From Lachnoanaerobaculum umeaense (GTDB lineage: Bacteria > Bacillota > Clostridia > Lachnospirales > Lachnospiraceae), in the NCBI RefSeq assembly GCF_003589745.1, contig NZ_CP032364.1, positions 1,302,001-1,366,000 of the forward strand: 64,000 bases of DNA, in the 5' to 3' direction. The notes under the pieces are model-generated. The model was given only the letters and a program-made list of their open reading frames with translations, searched no databases and was not told where the DNA came from. Of this stretch, positions 1-8,500 are shown piece by piece. Made by a program: the position numbers and the translations under genes. Position 1 is the first letter of the stretch; each line of letters begins with the position of its first letter.

Positions 1-1
1 T

Positions 2-559
2 CCATATTATGAGAAGTTTAAAGGCAAAGTCTTGGGGAAGTATGAGAACTGGGAAGATGAATACTGGATGGATGTGTCTGATAAGGAATGGCAAAATCTT
101 GTTGTAGATGAACTTGGAAAAAATATCTTTGATATAGGTTTTGACGGATTTTTTATTGATAACTGTGATGTATATTATCAGTTTCAAGATGAAAAGATAT
201 TTGATGGACTTTGTTCTATATTAAAAGGATTACAAAAATATAATATTGATACTATAATCAATGGTGGTGATACATTTGTGAGTAAATGCATTGATGAAAA
301 GATTGAAAATGAACTATTTGATGGAATAAATCAGGAGTGTGTATTTACGGATATAGATTTCGAACATAAAAAATATAATACAAAAAGTTTGGAAGAAAGA
401 GAATATTTTACAGAATATTTGCAAAGAGTGAAGTCATATGGACTACAAATATTCATCTTAGAATATAGAGCCGACAACAAGACATTAAAACAGATTGAAA
501 ATTACTGCAATGAAAATGGCTTTTATTGGTACAATGCAAAAAGCCTGGAGTTAAGATGA
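2..559 (+). CDS. GH114-like (endo-alpha-1,4-polygalactosaminidase family) protein, 5' partial
   Basis: The reading frame is open from the first complete codon of the window, so the true start lies upstream and only the C-terminal ~186 residues are seen. The order of motifs (GKYENWEDEYWMDV, then a DGFFIDNCD strand, then INGGDTF, and a C-terminal FILEYR strand) fits the TIM-barrel family GH114 / DUF297, whose members are secreted or surface hydrolases of galactosaminogalactan-like polymers. The D-G-F-F-I-D-N segment is where this fold usually carries an acidic active-site residue. Family membership is by motif recognition only; substrate is unknown. The first ATG/TTG inside the window is not believed to be the start because coding continues upstream without a break. 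Confidence 0.6.
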   Translation, partial: PYYEKFKGKVLGKYENWEDEYWMDVSDKEWQNLVVDELGKNIFDIGFDGFFIDNCDVYYQFQDEKIFDGLCSILKGLQKYNIDTIINGGDTFVSKCIDEKIENELFDGINQECVFTDIDFEHKKYNTKSLEEREYFTEYLQRVKSYGLQIFILEYRADNKTLKQIENYCNENGFYWYNAKSLELR

Positions 560-856
560 GAGGAAAAGCTGATAGATATAAGAGTTTAAAGATTAAAATG
601 GCACTAATTCTATTATCATTCCTGTGTTTTGCGTAAAAATATATTGTAGACAATATACAAGGATAAGTTTAATAGAATTTTATGAAAATACATTCAAATG
701 ATACTTTAGGTAGTTCCCCAAAATAAAAAAATAGAGTAGAATAGTTAAGATTTGAGAATATATAGGGCGTTACTAAGTATAACTATAAGATTTTATGAAA
801 ATTGCTAACATTTCCCGATTTCTTGGTGTGTTATATATTAGTAGTAAGGAGTGAAA
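560..856. other. AT-rich intergenic region, no gene seen
   Basis: About 300 bases between the GH114-like gene and the asparaginase gene. A short inverted repeat lies around 640-660 but has no clear U-tract, and I could not find a promoter with convincing -35 and -10 boxes. The last ten bases hold the ribosome binding site for the next gene. Confidence 0.5.
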
Positions 857-1867
857 ATGAAAAAGATTTTAGTAATCGGTACAGGTGGAACTATTGCATC
901 AAAACAAATGGGTGAGGGATTGTCTCCGGCACTTTCAGCACCTGAAATTTTAACTTTTGTACCTGAGGTAAAAAAGTATTGTGAAATAGATGTACTTCAA
1001 ATTTGCAATATTGATTCTACTAATGTCTCTCCGGCAATCTGGCAGGATATAGCCGGAGCTATTGAAAAAAATTATGATGGATATGATGGATTTGTCATAT
1101 TACATGGTACCGACACTATGGCATATACTTCAGCGGCACTCAGCTATATGATACAAAACTCCAGAAAGCCTATAGTTATAACAGGAGCACAAAAACCTAT
1201 AAATATAGACGGAACAGATGCCAAAGTTAATCTAAGAGATAGTATACTCTATGCATGTGATGACTATTCACAAAATATAGTTCTAGTATTTGATGGTAAT
1301 GTAATAGCAGGTACAAGAGCAAAAAAGATGATGGCAAGATCATTTAATGCATTCCACAGTGTAAACTTCCCTATATTGGCAAGAATACAGGAGGAGCATA
1401 TCATTAGATATATTCCATATATACCTATGAGAGAAAGAGTAAGATTCTTCACAGAACTTAGCGATTCTGTATGTGTTTTGAAGATGATTCCGGGAATGAA
1501 AGAAGGTATGTTGGCATATTTATTTGAAAACTATGACTGTATAATAATAGAGAGTTTTGGTGTGGGAGGTATTCCCGACAATATGCTTGATAAGTTCTAT
1601 GAAGAGATGGAGAAATGGCAGGAGATGGGAAAATTTATTGTTATGGCAACACAAGTTGTAAATGAAGGCTCTAACATGGAAATTTATCAGGTTGGTCAAA
1701 AAATAAAGAAAGACTTTAATCTTATAGAAGCATATGATATGACATTGGAAGCAACTATTACAAAGCTGATGGTTTTATTAAAAAGATATACATCATATCC
1801 TGATTTGAGAAGATCTTTTTATGAAGAAATAAATTATGATATATTATGTGCCTTTGAAAGGGTATAA
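857..1867 (+). CDS. ansA: L-asparaginase (type I, cytoplasmic)
   Basis: This gene hydrolyses L-asparagine to aspartate and ammonia, probably in the cytoplasm because no signal peptide is present. The N-terminal GTGGTIAS motif carries the catalytic Thr12 and HGTDTM at residues 83-88 carries the second catalytic Thr/Asp pair, both standard for the asparaginase/glutaminase family. Length (336 residues) is normal for the AnsA group. I place the start at ATG 857 because AAGGAG at 846-851 is then five bases away; a GTG at 851 overlaps the ribosome binding site and is less likely. The gene appears to stand alone, with no close partner on either side. Confidence 0.92.
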   Translation: MKKILVIGTGGTIASKQMGEGLSPALSAPEILTFVPEVKKYCEIDVLQICNIDSTNVSPAIWQDIAGAIEKNYDGYDGFVILHGTDTMAYTSAALSYMIQNSRKPIVITGAQKPINIDGTDAKVNLRDSILYACDDYSQNIVLVFDGNVIAGTRAKKMMARSFNAFHSVNFPILARIQEEHIIRYIPYIPMRERVRFFTELSDSVCVLKMIPGMKEGMLAYLFENYDCIIIESFGVGGIPDNMLDKFYEEMEKWQEMGKFIVMATQVVNEGSNMEIYQVGQKIKKDFNLIEAYDMTLEATITKLMVLLKRYTSYPDLRRSFYEEINYDILCAFERV

Positions 1868-1968
1868 TCTTTCTATAATAAATTGAAAAAATCAAATCTT
1901 ACTATTGTATTAAGATGTAAGTTTATGTTAATATATTTTTAAATGTTATGAAATGTTTGGAGATAAAT

Positions 1969-3270
1969 ATGGGTTGGAAAAAGAAAGCCTTGAGCTTTGT
2001 TTTTATATGTATTATGAGTTGCCTTTTTTCAATGGTAGCTTTGGCGTCACCGCCTGCTTTGGAAGGGTGGAAACTAAATGACACCGGTTGGTGGTATAGA
2101 AAATTGGATGGAACATACCCAATCGGATCTTGGAAAAATATAAATAATAAATGGTATTATTTTGACGATAACGGCTATATGGTGAAAGATTCCTGGGTAA
2201 GTAACTACTACGTTGGTTCTGATGGAGCTATGCTTGTAAGTACAGTAACACCGGATGGATATAATGTGCTTGAAAATGGCGAATGGGTAGAAGAAAGTCA
2301 AGCAGAAGTTCAAAATAATACTATGGAGAATATTCAAAGTCAGAATTCAGATCAGAATGAACCGGGACCTGAAGTAGAGGATTCTAATATTAATAAGAGC
2401 GAAGAGCAGAACTTGAGTGTTGATTTAGATGCAAACAATGATTCTATTAAAGAAAAAAATGTAGGACCGGTTGCTACTGAATCTGAAAAGGATGAGATAG
2501 GGCCCGGAGCTGATAAAGGTAATGAAACAGAAGAAAACGATAGTGAATCAGAATCGAAGTCAGATTATGGTAGTGGTAAAGTAGAAACAGATAGTAATGA
2601 AAGTGGAGTAGGGCACAATACAGATAGTAATAATAACAGTGTGAGTCCTGATGCTGATACAAATAGTAATTCTGTTAAACATCCTACTACAGTTATTCAG
2701 AATGATGACAATAATGATAGATCAAGTATAGTAGATGAACTTTTATGTTGTGGTTTGAGCGAGGAAGAAGCGAATCTGTATTATTTAATAAATGAATACA
2801 GAGAGAGCCTTGGACTTAGTAGATTGTCATTCTCAAAATCTTTAACTAAGGTAGCAAGGGCACATGTTAAGGATTCACATGATTATACTCCAAGGTTACA
2901 GCTTGATAACAGAGGTATTCAAGGTAATTTACACAGCTGGTCAAAGAATGGAAAGTGGAGTGGTGGTGCATATACACCTGATCACGCTTATGCTGAACTG
3001 ATGTGGGATAAACCAAGGGAGCTTACTGCTTATCAGGGAAGTGGTTATGAAATATCTGTATATCATAGTATAGGCATAGATCCTCAGTTGGCACTTGACT
3101 TGTGGAAGGGTTCAAGTGGGCATAATGATGTAATAATAGGAGCAGGTGATTGGTCATTTATAACAACTATGGGCGTAGCTATGGATAAGAACTATTCTCA
3201 TGTATGGTTTGGAGGAGATGAAGATCCGGAAGGATATTATGATATAGAAGGATATGATGTAGTGCATTAA
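1969..3270 (+). CDS. Secreted protein with cell-wall-binding repeats and C-terminal CAP/SCP domain
   Basis: A 433-residue exported protein. Residues 1-27 form a signal peptide ending in VALA. Residues 30-107 hold aromatic cell-wall/choline-binding-type repeats (GWWYRKLDG, KWYYFDDNGYM) ending in TPDGYNVLENGEW, the same closing motif that ends the two giant surface proteins at 43148-55344. Residues ~118-262 are an acidic Asn/Ser/Asp-rich linker. Residues ~270-425 resemble a CAP (CRISP/antigen 5/PR-1, SCP-like) domain: a helix with LINEYRESLGL, a conserved GYEISVYHS, and LWKGSSGHNDVI. Bacterial CAP proteins are secreted; their activity is mostly unknown. The start is chosen at ATG 1969 because GGAG at 1959-1962 is correctly spaced; an upstream ATG at 1948 lacks a site. 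Confidence 0.82.
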   Translation: MGWKKKALSFVFICIMSCLFSMVALASPPALEGWKLNDTGWWYRKLDGTYPIGSWKNINNKWYYFDDNGYMVKDSWVSNYYVGSDGAMLVSTVTPDGYNVLENGEWVEESQAEVQNNTMENIQSQNSDQNEPGPEVEDSNINKSEEQNLSVDLDANNDSIKEKNVGPVATESEKDEIGPGADKGNETEENDSESESKSDYGSGKVETDSNESGVGHNTDSNNNSVSPDADTNSNSVKHPTTVIQNDDNNDRSSIVDELLCCGLSEEEANLYYLINEYRESLGLSRLSFSKSLTKVARAHVKDSHDYTPRLQLDNRGIQGNLHSWSKNGKWSGGAYTPDHAYAELMWDKPRELTAYQGSGYEISVYHSIGIDPQLALDLWKGSSGHNDVIIGAGDWSFITTMGVAMDKNYSHVWFGGDEDPEGYYDIEGYDVVH

Positions 3271-3300
3271 TAAAAAAACATTATAAATTTAAAAAAAGAA

Positions 3301-3329
3301 TTGACAAACATATATAAAACTGATAGTAT
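3301..3329 (+). promoter_or_regulatory. Promoter of the infC operon
   Basis: A perfect TTGACA at 3301-3306 is followed after exactly 17 bases by TAGTAT at 3324-3329. Transcription would start near 3336, giving a leader of about 135 nt before infC that contains a hairpin terminator. Confidence 0.75.
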
Positions 3330-3414
3330 AGGCAATGTTGAAAGAAAGCAGGTTCGCCTCACCTTAGCACAGGAGTGACTTTGGTTCATATAAGCATTTT
3401 TTGAATGATTATTT

Positions 3415-3442
3415 GGCGGATAGTTTTCTATCTGCCTTTTTA
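3415..3442 (+). terminator. Leader attenuator upstream of infC
   Basis: A nine-pair stem (3415-3423 with 3428-3436, one G-U pair) with a TTTT loop is followed by a run of T, so it looks like an intrinsic terminator lying inside the infC leader, after the promoter and before the gene. Upstream leader sequence 3340-3395 can fold by itself (TCACC against AGGAGTGA). In Firmicutes the infC-rpmI-rplT operon is controlled by L20 through leader-RNA attenuation; this element could serve that role, but I cannot confirm the L20 binding fold. Confidence 0.7.
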
Positions 3443-3472
3443 TATTGGTAAAGAGAATGGAGGTATAAAGGT

Positions 3473-3982
3473 ATTAGCGAACAATTGATTAACGAACAGA
3501 TTAAAGTTAAAGAAGTTCGTCTTATTTCATCAGAGGGTGAACAGTTAGGTATAGTTTCAATAAATGAGGCAAGGGAAAAAGCAGAGGAAGCAGGCTTGGA
3601 TTTGGTTCTTATTGCTCCAACAGCAAAACCCCCTGTTTGTAAAATTATTGATTATGGTAAATTTAGATATGAACTTGCCAGAAAAGATAAGGAAGCAAAG
3701 AAAAAACAAAAGACAATAGAAGTAAAAGAGGTTCGTTTATCTCCAAATATTGACACTAATGATCTTAATACTAAAGTCAGTTCTGCTAGAAAATTTTTAG
3801 AAAAGGGCAATAAGGTTAAGGTTACACTAAGATTTAGAGGTAGGGAAATGGCAAGAATGTTTAAGTCCAAGTATATACTGGATGATTTTGCCGAAGCTCT
3901 TTCAGAAGTGGCAACAATTGACAAACCTTCTAAGGCGGAAGGTAGAAGTTTGGTGATGTTTTTATCAGCAAAGAAGGCTTAA
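3473..3982 (+). CDS. infC: Translation initiation factor IF-3, AUU start
   Basis: IF-3 binds the 30S subunit, blocks premature 50S joining and checks start-codon pairing. The protein (169 residues) has the N-domain core ([20 protein letters not shown]), the DYGKFRYE linker and the C-domain with [10 protein letters not shown] and [12 protein letters not shown]. No ATG, GTG or TTG precedes the conserved N-terminus at a usable distance: the frame reads ATT-AGC-GAA-CAA-TTG-ATT-AAC, and ATT at 3473 sits nine bases after GGAGG (3459-3463). An AUU start is a known conserved feature of infC that allows IF-3 to repress itself, so I take 3473 rather than the TTG at 3485. First gene of infC-rpmI-rplT. 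Confidence 0.93.
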   Translation: MSEQLINEQIKVKEVRLISSEGEQLGIVSINEAREKAEEAGLDLVLIAPTAKPPVCKIIDYGKFRYELARKDKEAKKKQKTIEVKEVRLSPNIDTNDLNTKVSSARKFLEKGNKVKVTLRFRGREMARMFKSKYILDDFAEALSEVATIDKPSKAEGRSLVMFLSAKKA

Positions 3983-4010
3983 AGATATTGTTATAAAAGG
4001 AGGATTCATT

Positions 4011-4208
4011 ATGCCAAAGCTAAAGACAAACAAAGCAGCAGCGAAGCGTTTTAAGAAAACAGGAACAGGTAAGCTTGTAAGAAACAAAGCTTATAAGTCA
4101 CATATCTTAACTAAGAAGTCAACAAAGAGAAAAAGAAATCTTAGAAAAGATATCGTAACAGATGCTACAAACGCAAAAGTTATGAAGAAAATTTTACCAT
4201 ATCTATAA
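4011..4208 (+). CDS. rpmI: 50S ribosomal protein L35
   Basis: A 65-residue, strongly basic ribosomal protein. The [20 protein letters not shown] opening is diagnostic for bL35. It follows infC by 28 bases and has a strong AAAGGAGG site. In this operon L35 is coexpressed with IF-3 and L20. Length is normal for the family. Confidence 0.97.
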   Translation: MPKLKTNKAAAKRFKKTGTGKLVRNKAYKSHILTKKSTKRKRNLRKDIVTDATNAKVMKKILPYL

Positions 4209-4235
4209 GTTGACGAAGGGTTAGGAGGTTTTTAA

Positions 4236-4592
4236 ATGGCAAGAGTTAAAGGTGCTTTAAATGCAAAGAAAAGACATAATAGAGTTTTAAAACTTGCAAA
4301 GGGATATAGAGGAGCTCGTTCAAAGCAGTACAGAATTGCAAAGCAGTCTGTAATGAGAGCTTTAGCAAGTGCTTATGCAGGTAGAAAAGAGAGAAAGAGA
4401 CAGTTCAGACAGCTTTGGATCGCAAGAATCAATGCAGCTGCAAGAATTAATGGTCTTTCATACTCAAAGCTTATGCATGGACTTAAGGTTGCAGGTGTTG
4501 ATATGAACAGAAAGATCCTTGCAGATTTAGCTGTAAATGATGCTGCTGGATTTGCAAAATTAGCAGAAGTTGCAAAATCTAAGCTTGCATAA
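4236..4592 (+). CDS. rplT: 50S ribosomal protein L20
   Basis: A 118-residue primary 23S rRNA-binding protein needed for 50S assembly. The sequence [20 protein letters not shown] and the [14 protein letters not shown] segment identify bL20. It is the last gene of infC-rpmI-rplT and in Bacillus is the repressor of this operon through its leader; the attenuator at 3415 makes similar control possible here. The start is preceded by TTAGGAGG. Confidence 0.97.
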   Translation: MARVKGALNAKKRHNRVLKLAKGYRGARSKQYRIAKQSVMRALASAYAGRKERKRQFRQLWIARINAAARINGLSYSKLMHGLKVAGVDMNRKILADLAVNDAAGFAKLAEVAKSKLA

Positions 4593-4647
4593 TAATATTT
4601 TTTGTATTATACTATGCCACATGAGTATTTATTATGTGGCAATATAG

Positions 4648-4731
4648 GCAGAAATGGCGGAATTGGCAGACGCGCACGGTTCAGGTCCGTGTGATAGTAA
4701 TATCATGAGGGTTCAAGTCCCTTTTTCTGCA
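4648..4731 (+). tRNA. tRNA-Leu (anticodon CAG)
   Basis: An 84-nt class II tRNA. The acceptor stem pairs GCAGAAA (4648-4654) with TTTCTGC (4724-4730), discriminator A at 4731. The anticodon stem CACGG/CCGTG encloses TTCAGGT, giving anticodon CAG at 4682-4684 for CUG codons. A long variable arm follows and the T loop reads GTTCAAGTC. The CCA end is not encoded. It sits 55 bases after rplT, after a GCCACAT/ATGTGGC hairpin that lacks a U-tract. Confidence 0.95.
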
Positions 4732-4771
4732 TCAATCTATCTAAATATTGTAAGGTATTTCACTTTAAAAG

Positions 4772-4799
4772 ATTGTACATTATGTGCAATTTTTTTTTA
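4772..4799 (+). terminator. Terminator after tRNA-Leu
   Basis: Stem 4772-4778 with 4784-4790 (one G-U pair) followed by nine T residues. It separates the ribosomal/tRNA unit from the ABC transporter genes. Confidence 0.8.
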
Positions 4800-4818
4800 T
4801 TAAAGAGAGGAGAGAAAT

Positions 4819-6564
4819 ATGTTAAAGGTATTGGCAAAATATATAAAAGAATATAAAGTTGCTTCCTTACTCACAATTGTATTCATAATAGGTGAAGTGG
4901 TATTTGAATTGCTGATTCCATATATGATGACCTATATAATTGATAAAGGCGTAGCAATTAACGACTTTAATGCAGTAATAAAATACGGTTCGATAATGAT
5001 ACTTCTTGCCATTCTAGGGCTTATATGCGGAATAGCTGCGGGAATTTATGGTGCAAATGCCTCAGCCGGTTTTGCCAAAAATTTACGAGAGGGAATGTTT
5101 AGAAATATTCAAAATTTCTCTTTCTCAAATATTGATAAATTTTCCAGTGCAAGTTTAGTCACAAGACTTACAACAGATATAACTAATGTACAAAATTCAT
5201 ATCAAATGATACTTAGAATGTTGATGAGAGCTCCGGCTACACTTATTTTTGCTTTGGTTATGACGGTAACTATTTCAAGAGATATGTCGGTTGTATTCTT
5301 TGTAGCTATTTTCTTTTTAGCTACAGCCCTTGCTATTATAATAGCAGTAGCTTTTAAACTCTTCAATCTTGTATTTGAAAAATATGATGCTCTTAATGCA
5401 AATGTTCAGGAAAATATATCCGGTATCAGAGTTGTAAAATCATATGTTCAGGAAGAAAGAGAAATATCTAAGTTTGATACAGCAATATCAAATTTATATA
5501 AGCTGTTTGTAAAGGCAGAATCACTTGTTGTAATAAACAATCCTTTGATGATGCTTACAGTATACGGATGTATAATAGCTCTTTCATGGTTTGGTGCACA
5601 AAGAATCGTGTCAGGTACACTGACTACAGGAGAACTTACATCTCTTTTTTCATATATAATGAGCATACTTATAGCTCTAATGATGCTTTCATTTGCATTT
5701 GTAATGATCACCATATCAGAGGCAAGTGCCAAGAGAATAGCGGAGGTTTTGGTAGAAGAAAGTGATATCAAGTCAAAGGATAATGCTTGTAATGAAGTAA
5801 AAGATGGAAGTGTAGACTTTGATAATGTAAGCTTTTCATACAAAGCCGGTATAGGAAAACCTGTACTTTCAAATATAAATATACATATAGCATCAGGTCA
5901 GACAATAGGAATACTAGGTGGAACAGGTAGTGCAAAGTCTTCACTTGTAAATTTGATACCAAGACTATATGACGCCACTGGGGGAAGTGTCTATGTAGGT
6001 GGAAAGAATGTAAAAGATTATGATTTAAAGGTCTTGAGAGATTCAGTTAGTGTGGTTTTACAAAAGAATGTACTTTTCTCAGGTACTATAATTGACAATC
6101 TTCGTTGGGGGAACGAGAATGCCACATTGGATGAAATAAAGAAGGCCTGTGAGCTTGCATGTGCAGATGAGTTTATTGAGAGGATGCCGGAAAAATATGA
6201 TACTTGGATAGAGCGAGGTGGTAATAATGTTTCAGGAGGTCAAAAGCAAAGACTTTGTATTGCAAGAGCTCTATTAAAGAATCCTAAAATTCTAATACTT
6301 GATGATTCCACATCTGCCGTAGATACTGCTACAGATGCAAAGATTAGAAAAGCTTTCAGAGATGAAATACCAAATACTACAAAGATTATTATTTCTCAAA
6401 GAATATCATCTATAAAAGATGCAGACAAGATAATAGTACTCGATAAAGGTAAAATAGTAGGATTTGATACACATGAAAGATTGTTAGAAACCAATGAAAT
6501 ATACAAAACTACAGCAAATGCACAGTCAGAGGGTAATGCTGATTTTGATAAGGCAGGTGTATAA
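4819..6564 (+). CDS. ABC exporter half-transporter with degenerate ATP site (subunit A)
   Basis: A 581-residue membrane/ATPase fusion: six-helix transmembrane domain in residues ~15-310, nucleotide-binding domain ~330-575. Walker A reads GGTGSAKSS (367-375), signature VSGGQ (471-475), Walker B ILILDD with Asp496 in place of the catalytic Glu, and the switch position is Gln527 (SQR) instead of His. These changes are the mark of the degenerate half of heterodimeric exporters such as BmrC/BmrD or TM287/288. The next gene overlaps by one base and has canonical residues, so the two should assemble in the plasma membrane. Substrate is unknown; drugs, lipids or peptides are all possible. Ribosome binding site AGAGGAGAG precedes ATG 4819. 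Confidence 0.9.
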   Translation: MLKVLAKYIKEYKVASLLTIVFIIGEVVFELLIPYMMTYIIDKGVAINDFNAVIKYGSIMILLAILGLICGIAAGIYGANASAGFAKNLREGMFRNIQNFSFSNIDKFSSASLVTRLTTDITNVQNSYQMILRMLMRAPATLIFALVMTVTISRDMSVVFFVAIFFLATALAIIIAVAFKLFNLVFEKYDALNANVQENISGIRVVKSYVQEEREISKFDTAISNLYKLFVKAESLVVINNPLMMLTVYGCIIALSWFGAQRIVSGTLTTGELTSLFSYIMSILIALMMLSFAFVMITISEASAKRIAEVLVEESDIKSKDNACNEVKDGSVDFDNVSFSYKAGIGKPVLSNINIHIASGQTIGILGGTGSAKSSLVNLIPRLYDATGGSVYVGGKNVKDYDLKVLRDSVSVVLQKNVLFSGTIIDNLRWGNENATLDEIKKACELACADEFIERMPEKYDTWIERGGNNVSGGQKQRLCIARALLKNPKILILDDSTSAVDTATDAKIRKAFRDEIPNTTKIIISQRISSIKDADKIIVLDKGKIVGFDTHERLLETNEIYKTTANAQSEGNADFDKAGV

Positions 6565-8462
6565 TGGCAGATATAAATAGAGAAAAAGGTGGAATAAATC
6601 AAACTATACAGGTTGTTGCAAGTGATAGCATGAAAAGAGTTATAGCACTTTTATTAAAAAACTACAAGAAAAGTATATTCATTGTATTTATATGTATATT
6701 AATATCGGCAATAGTTAATTCTATTAGTGCTTCAGTAATGCAGGATATTATAGATAATTATATTATTCCTCTTACAAAAGAAAGTGTTCCAAACTTTACA
6801 CCACTTGCATTGGAGATAACAAAACTTATAGCTATATTTATTATAGGTGTACTGGCATCATTTGCATACAATAGGATCATGGTTAATGTAGGACAGGGTA
6901 CTATGCGTGATATAAGAAGAAATCTTTTTGCACATATGGAAAAACTTCCCATAAAATACTTTGATACACATGCCCATGGCGATATAATGTCTGTATATAC
7001 AAATGATACAGATACTCTGAGACAGTTTATAGGAATATCATTTCCACAGCTAATAGAGGCGATATTTTCTTTAGTTGCAGTATTCGTCACAATGATTCTT
7101 TTAAGCCCTATAATGACTGTGGTTTCAGTCATTATGATCTTTATTTCAGTGCAGGCTTCAGGTAAGGCAGCCGGTCTTTCCGGTAAGTATTTTGGAATAC
7201 AACAGAGCACTTTGGGGCGTGTAAACGGATATATAGAGGAGATGATAAGCGGTCAAAAGGTAGTTAAGGTATTTAACTATGAAGATAAAAATATTGACGG
7301 ATTTGTAGGTATCAATAATGAACTTTATGAAGCTGCTTCCAAGGCAAATGGTTATGCAAATATACTTATGCCTATTGTGGCTCAGATCGGAAACTTAAGC
7401 TATGTTGTTATTGCTGTAGTAGGAGGTTATCTTGCTATAGGTGGACATTTTGGAGTGTCAATAGGAACAATTGCAGCATTCCTTTCACTTGTGAAGGCAT
7501 TTAACAGACCATTTATGACTGTTTCACAGCAGCTCAATGCAGTAGTTATGGCAGCTGCCGGAAGCCAAAGAGTATTTGATCTTATGGATGAGCAAGTAGA
7601 AGATGATGAAGGATATGTAACATTGGTAAATGTAAAGATAGATACTAAGGGTAATATTTTAGAATCTGAAAAGAGAACCGGTATATGGGCATGGAAGCAT
7701 AAACATTCAGATGGAAGCATTACATATACAAAGCTTGAGGGGGACATTGTATTTGAAAATGTTGACTTTGGATACAATCCGGAAAAGATAGTGTTGCATG
7801 ATATAAATCTTTTTGCTAACAAAGGACAAAAGATTGCCTTTGTGGGATCTACCGGTGCAGGAAAGACAACTATAACAAATCTTATAAATAGATTTTATGA
7901 TATTCAAAACGGAAAAATCAGATATGATGGCATCAATATAGAGAAGATAAAGAAAGATGATCTTAGAAGATCTCTCGGTGTAGTACTTCAAGAAACAAAT
8001 CTTTTCTCAGATACTGTTATGGAAAATATAAGATATGGTCGTCCTGATGCTACAGATGAGGAATGTAAGGCTGCTGCAAGGCTTGCAAATGCAGACGGCT
8101 TTATAGAGAGACTTCCAAATGGATATGATACCTTCTTACATGAGGGAGGTACAAATCTTTCCCAAGGTCAAAAACAGCTTCTTTCTATTGCAAGAGCTGC
8201 AGTAGCTGATCCTCCTGTACTTATTCTAGATGAAGCTACATCATCCATTGATACAAGGACAGAGCAGCTTGTTCAAGCAGGTATGGATTCTTTGATGCTT
8301 GGCAGAACCACATTTGTCATTGCACATAGACTTTCAACTATTAAAAACTCAGATGTAATAATGGTACTTGAACAAGGTAGGATAATAGAGCGTGGCTCGC
8401 ATGAAAGCTTGTTGGAACAAAAGGGAAGATATTATCAGTTGTATACCGGGAGGGCGGTATAA
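6564..8462 (+). CDS. ABC exporter half-transporter with canonical ATP site (subunit B)
   Basis: A 632-residue partner of the preceding gene, translated from an ATG that overlaps its stop (TAATG). Six transmembrane segments lie in residues ~35-330; the nucleotide-binding domain (~395-632) has Walker A GSTGAGKTT (428-436), signature LSQGQ (532-536), Walker B LILDE with catalytic Glu556, and the H-loop histidine in AHR (~588). A ~45-residue insertion between the membrane and ATPase domains (residues ~345-390) is typical of the longer subunit in YheI/YheH-like pairs. One site of the heterodimer would hydrolyse ATP; the other would mostly bind it. Confidence 0.92.
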   Translation: MADINREKGGINQTIQVVASDSMKRVIALLLKNYKKSIFIVFICILISAIVNSISASVMQDIIDNYIIPLTKESVPNFTPLALEITKLIAIFIIGVLASFAYNRIMVNVGQGTMRDIRRNLFAHMEKLPIKYFDTHAHGDIMSVYTNDTDTLRQFIGISFPQLIEAIFSLVAVFVTMILLSPIMTVVSVIMIFISVQASGKAAGLSGKYFGIQQSTLGRVNGYIEEMISGQKVVKVFNYEDKNIDGFVGINNELYEAASKANGYANILMPIVAQIGNLSYVVIAVVGGYLAIGGHFGVSIGTIAAFLSLVKAFNRPFMTVSQQLNAVVMAAAGSQRVFDLMDEQVEDDEGYVTLVNVKIDTKGNILESEKRTGIWAWKHKHSDGSITYTKLEGDIVFENVDFGYNPEKIVLHDINLFANKGQKIAFVGSTGAGKTTITNLINRFYDIQNGKIRYDGINIEKIKKDDLRRSLGVVLQETNLFSDTVMENIRYGRPDATDEECKAAARLANADGFIERLPNGYDTFLHEGGTNLSQGQKQLLSIARAAVADPPVLILDEATSSIDTRTEQLVQAGMDSLMLGRTTFVIAHRLSTIKNSDVIMVLEQGRIIERGSHESLLEQKGRYYQLYTGRAV

Positions 8463-8471
8463 CCCCAGAAA

Positions 8472-8500
8472 ATGCCGGGTAGTTTTTACCCGACATTTTA
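8472..8500. terminator. Bidirectional terminator between convergent genes
   Basis: Stem 8472-8482 with 8488-8498 (one C-A mismatch), GC-rich centre CCGGGTA/TACCCG, flanked by A-rich and T-rich arms. It lies between the plus-strand exporter genes and the minus-strand lipoprotein and can serve both. Confidence 0.75.

Noticed and set aside
4613..4641. Hairpin GCCACAT/ATGTGGC between rplT and tRNA-Leu as a terminator
   Set aside because: It lacks a U-tract, so it may be a processing signal or have no function; not listed as a terminator.
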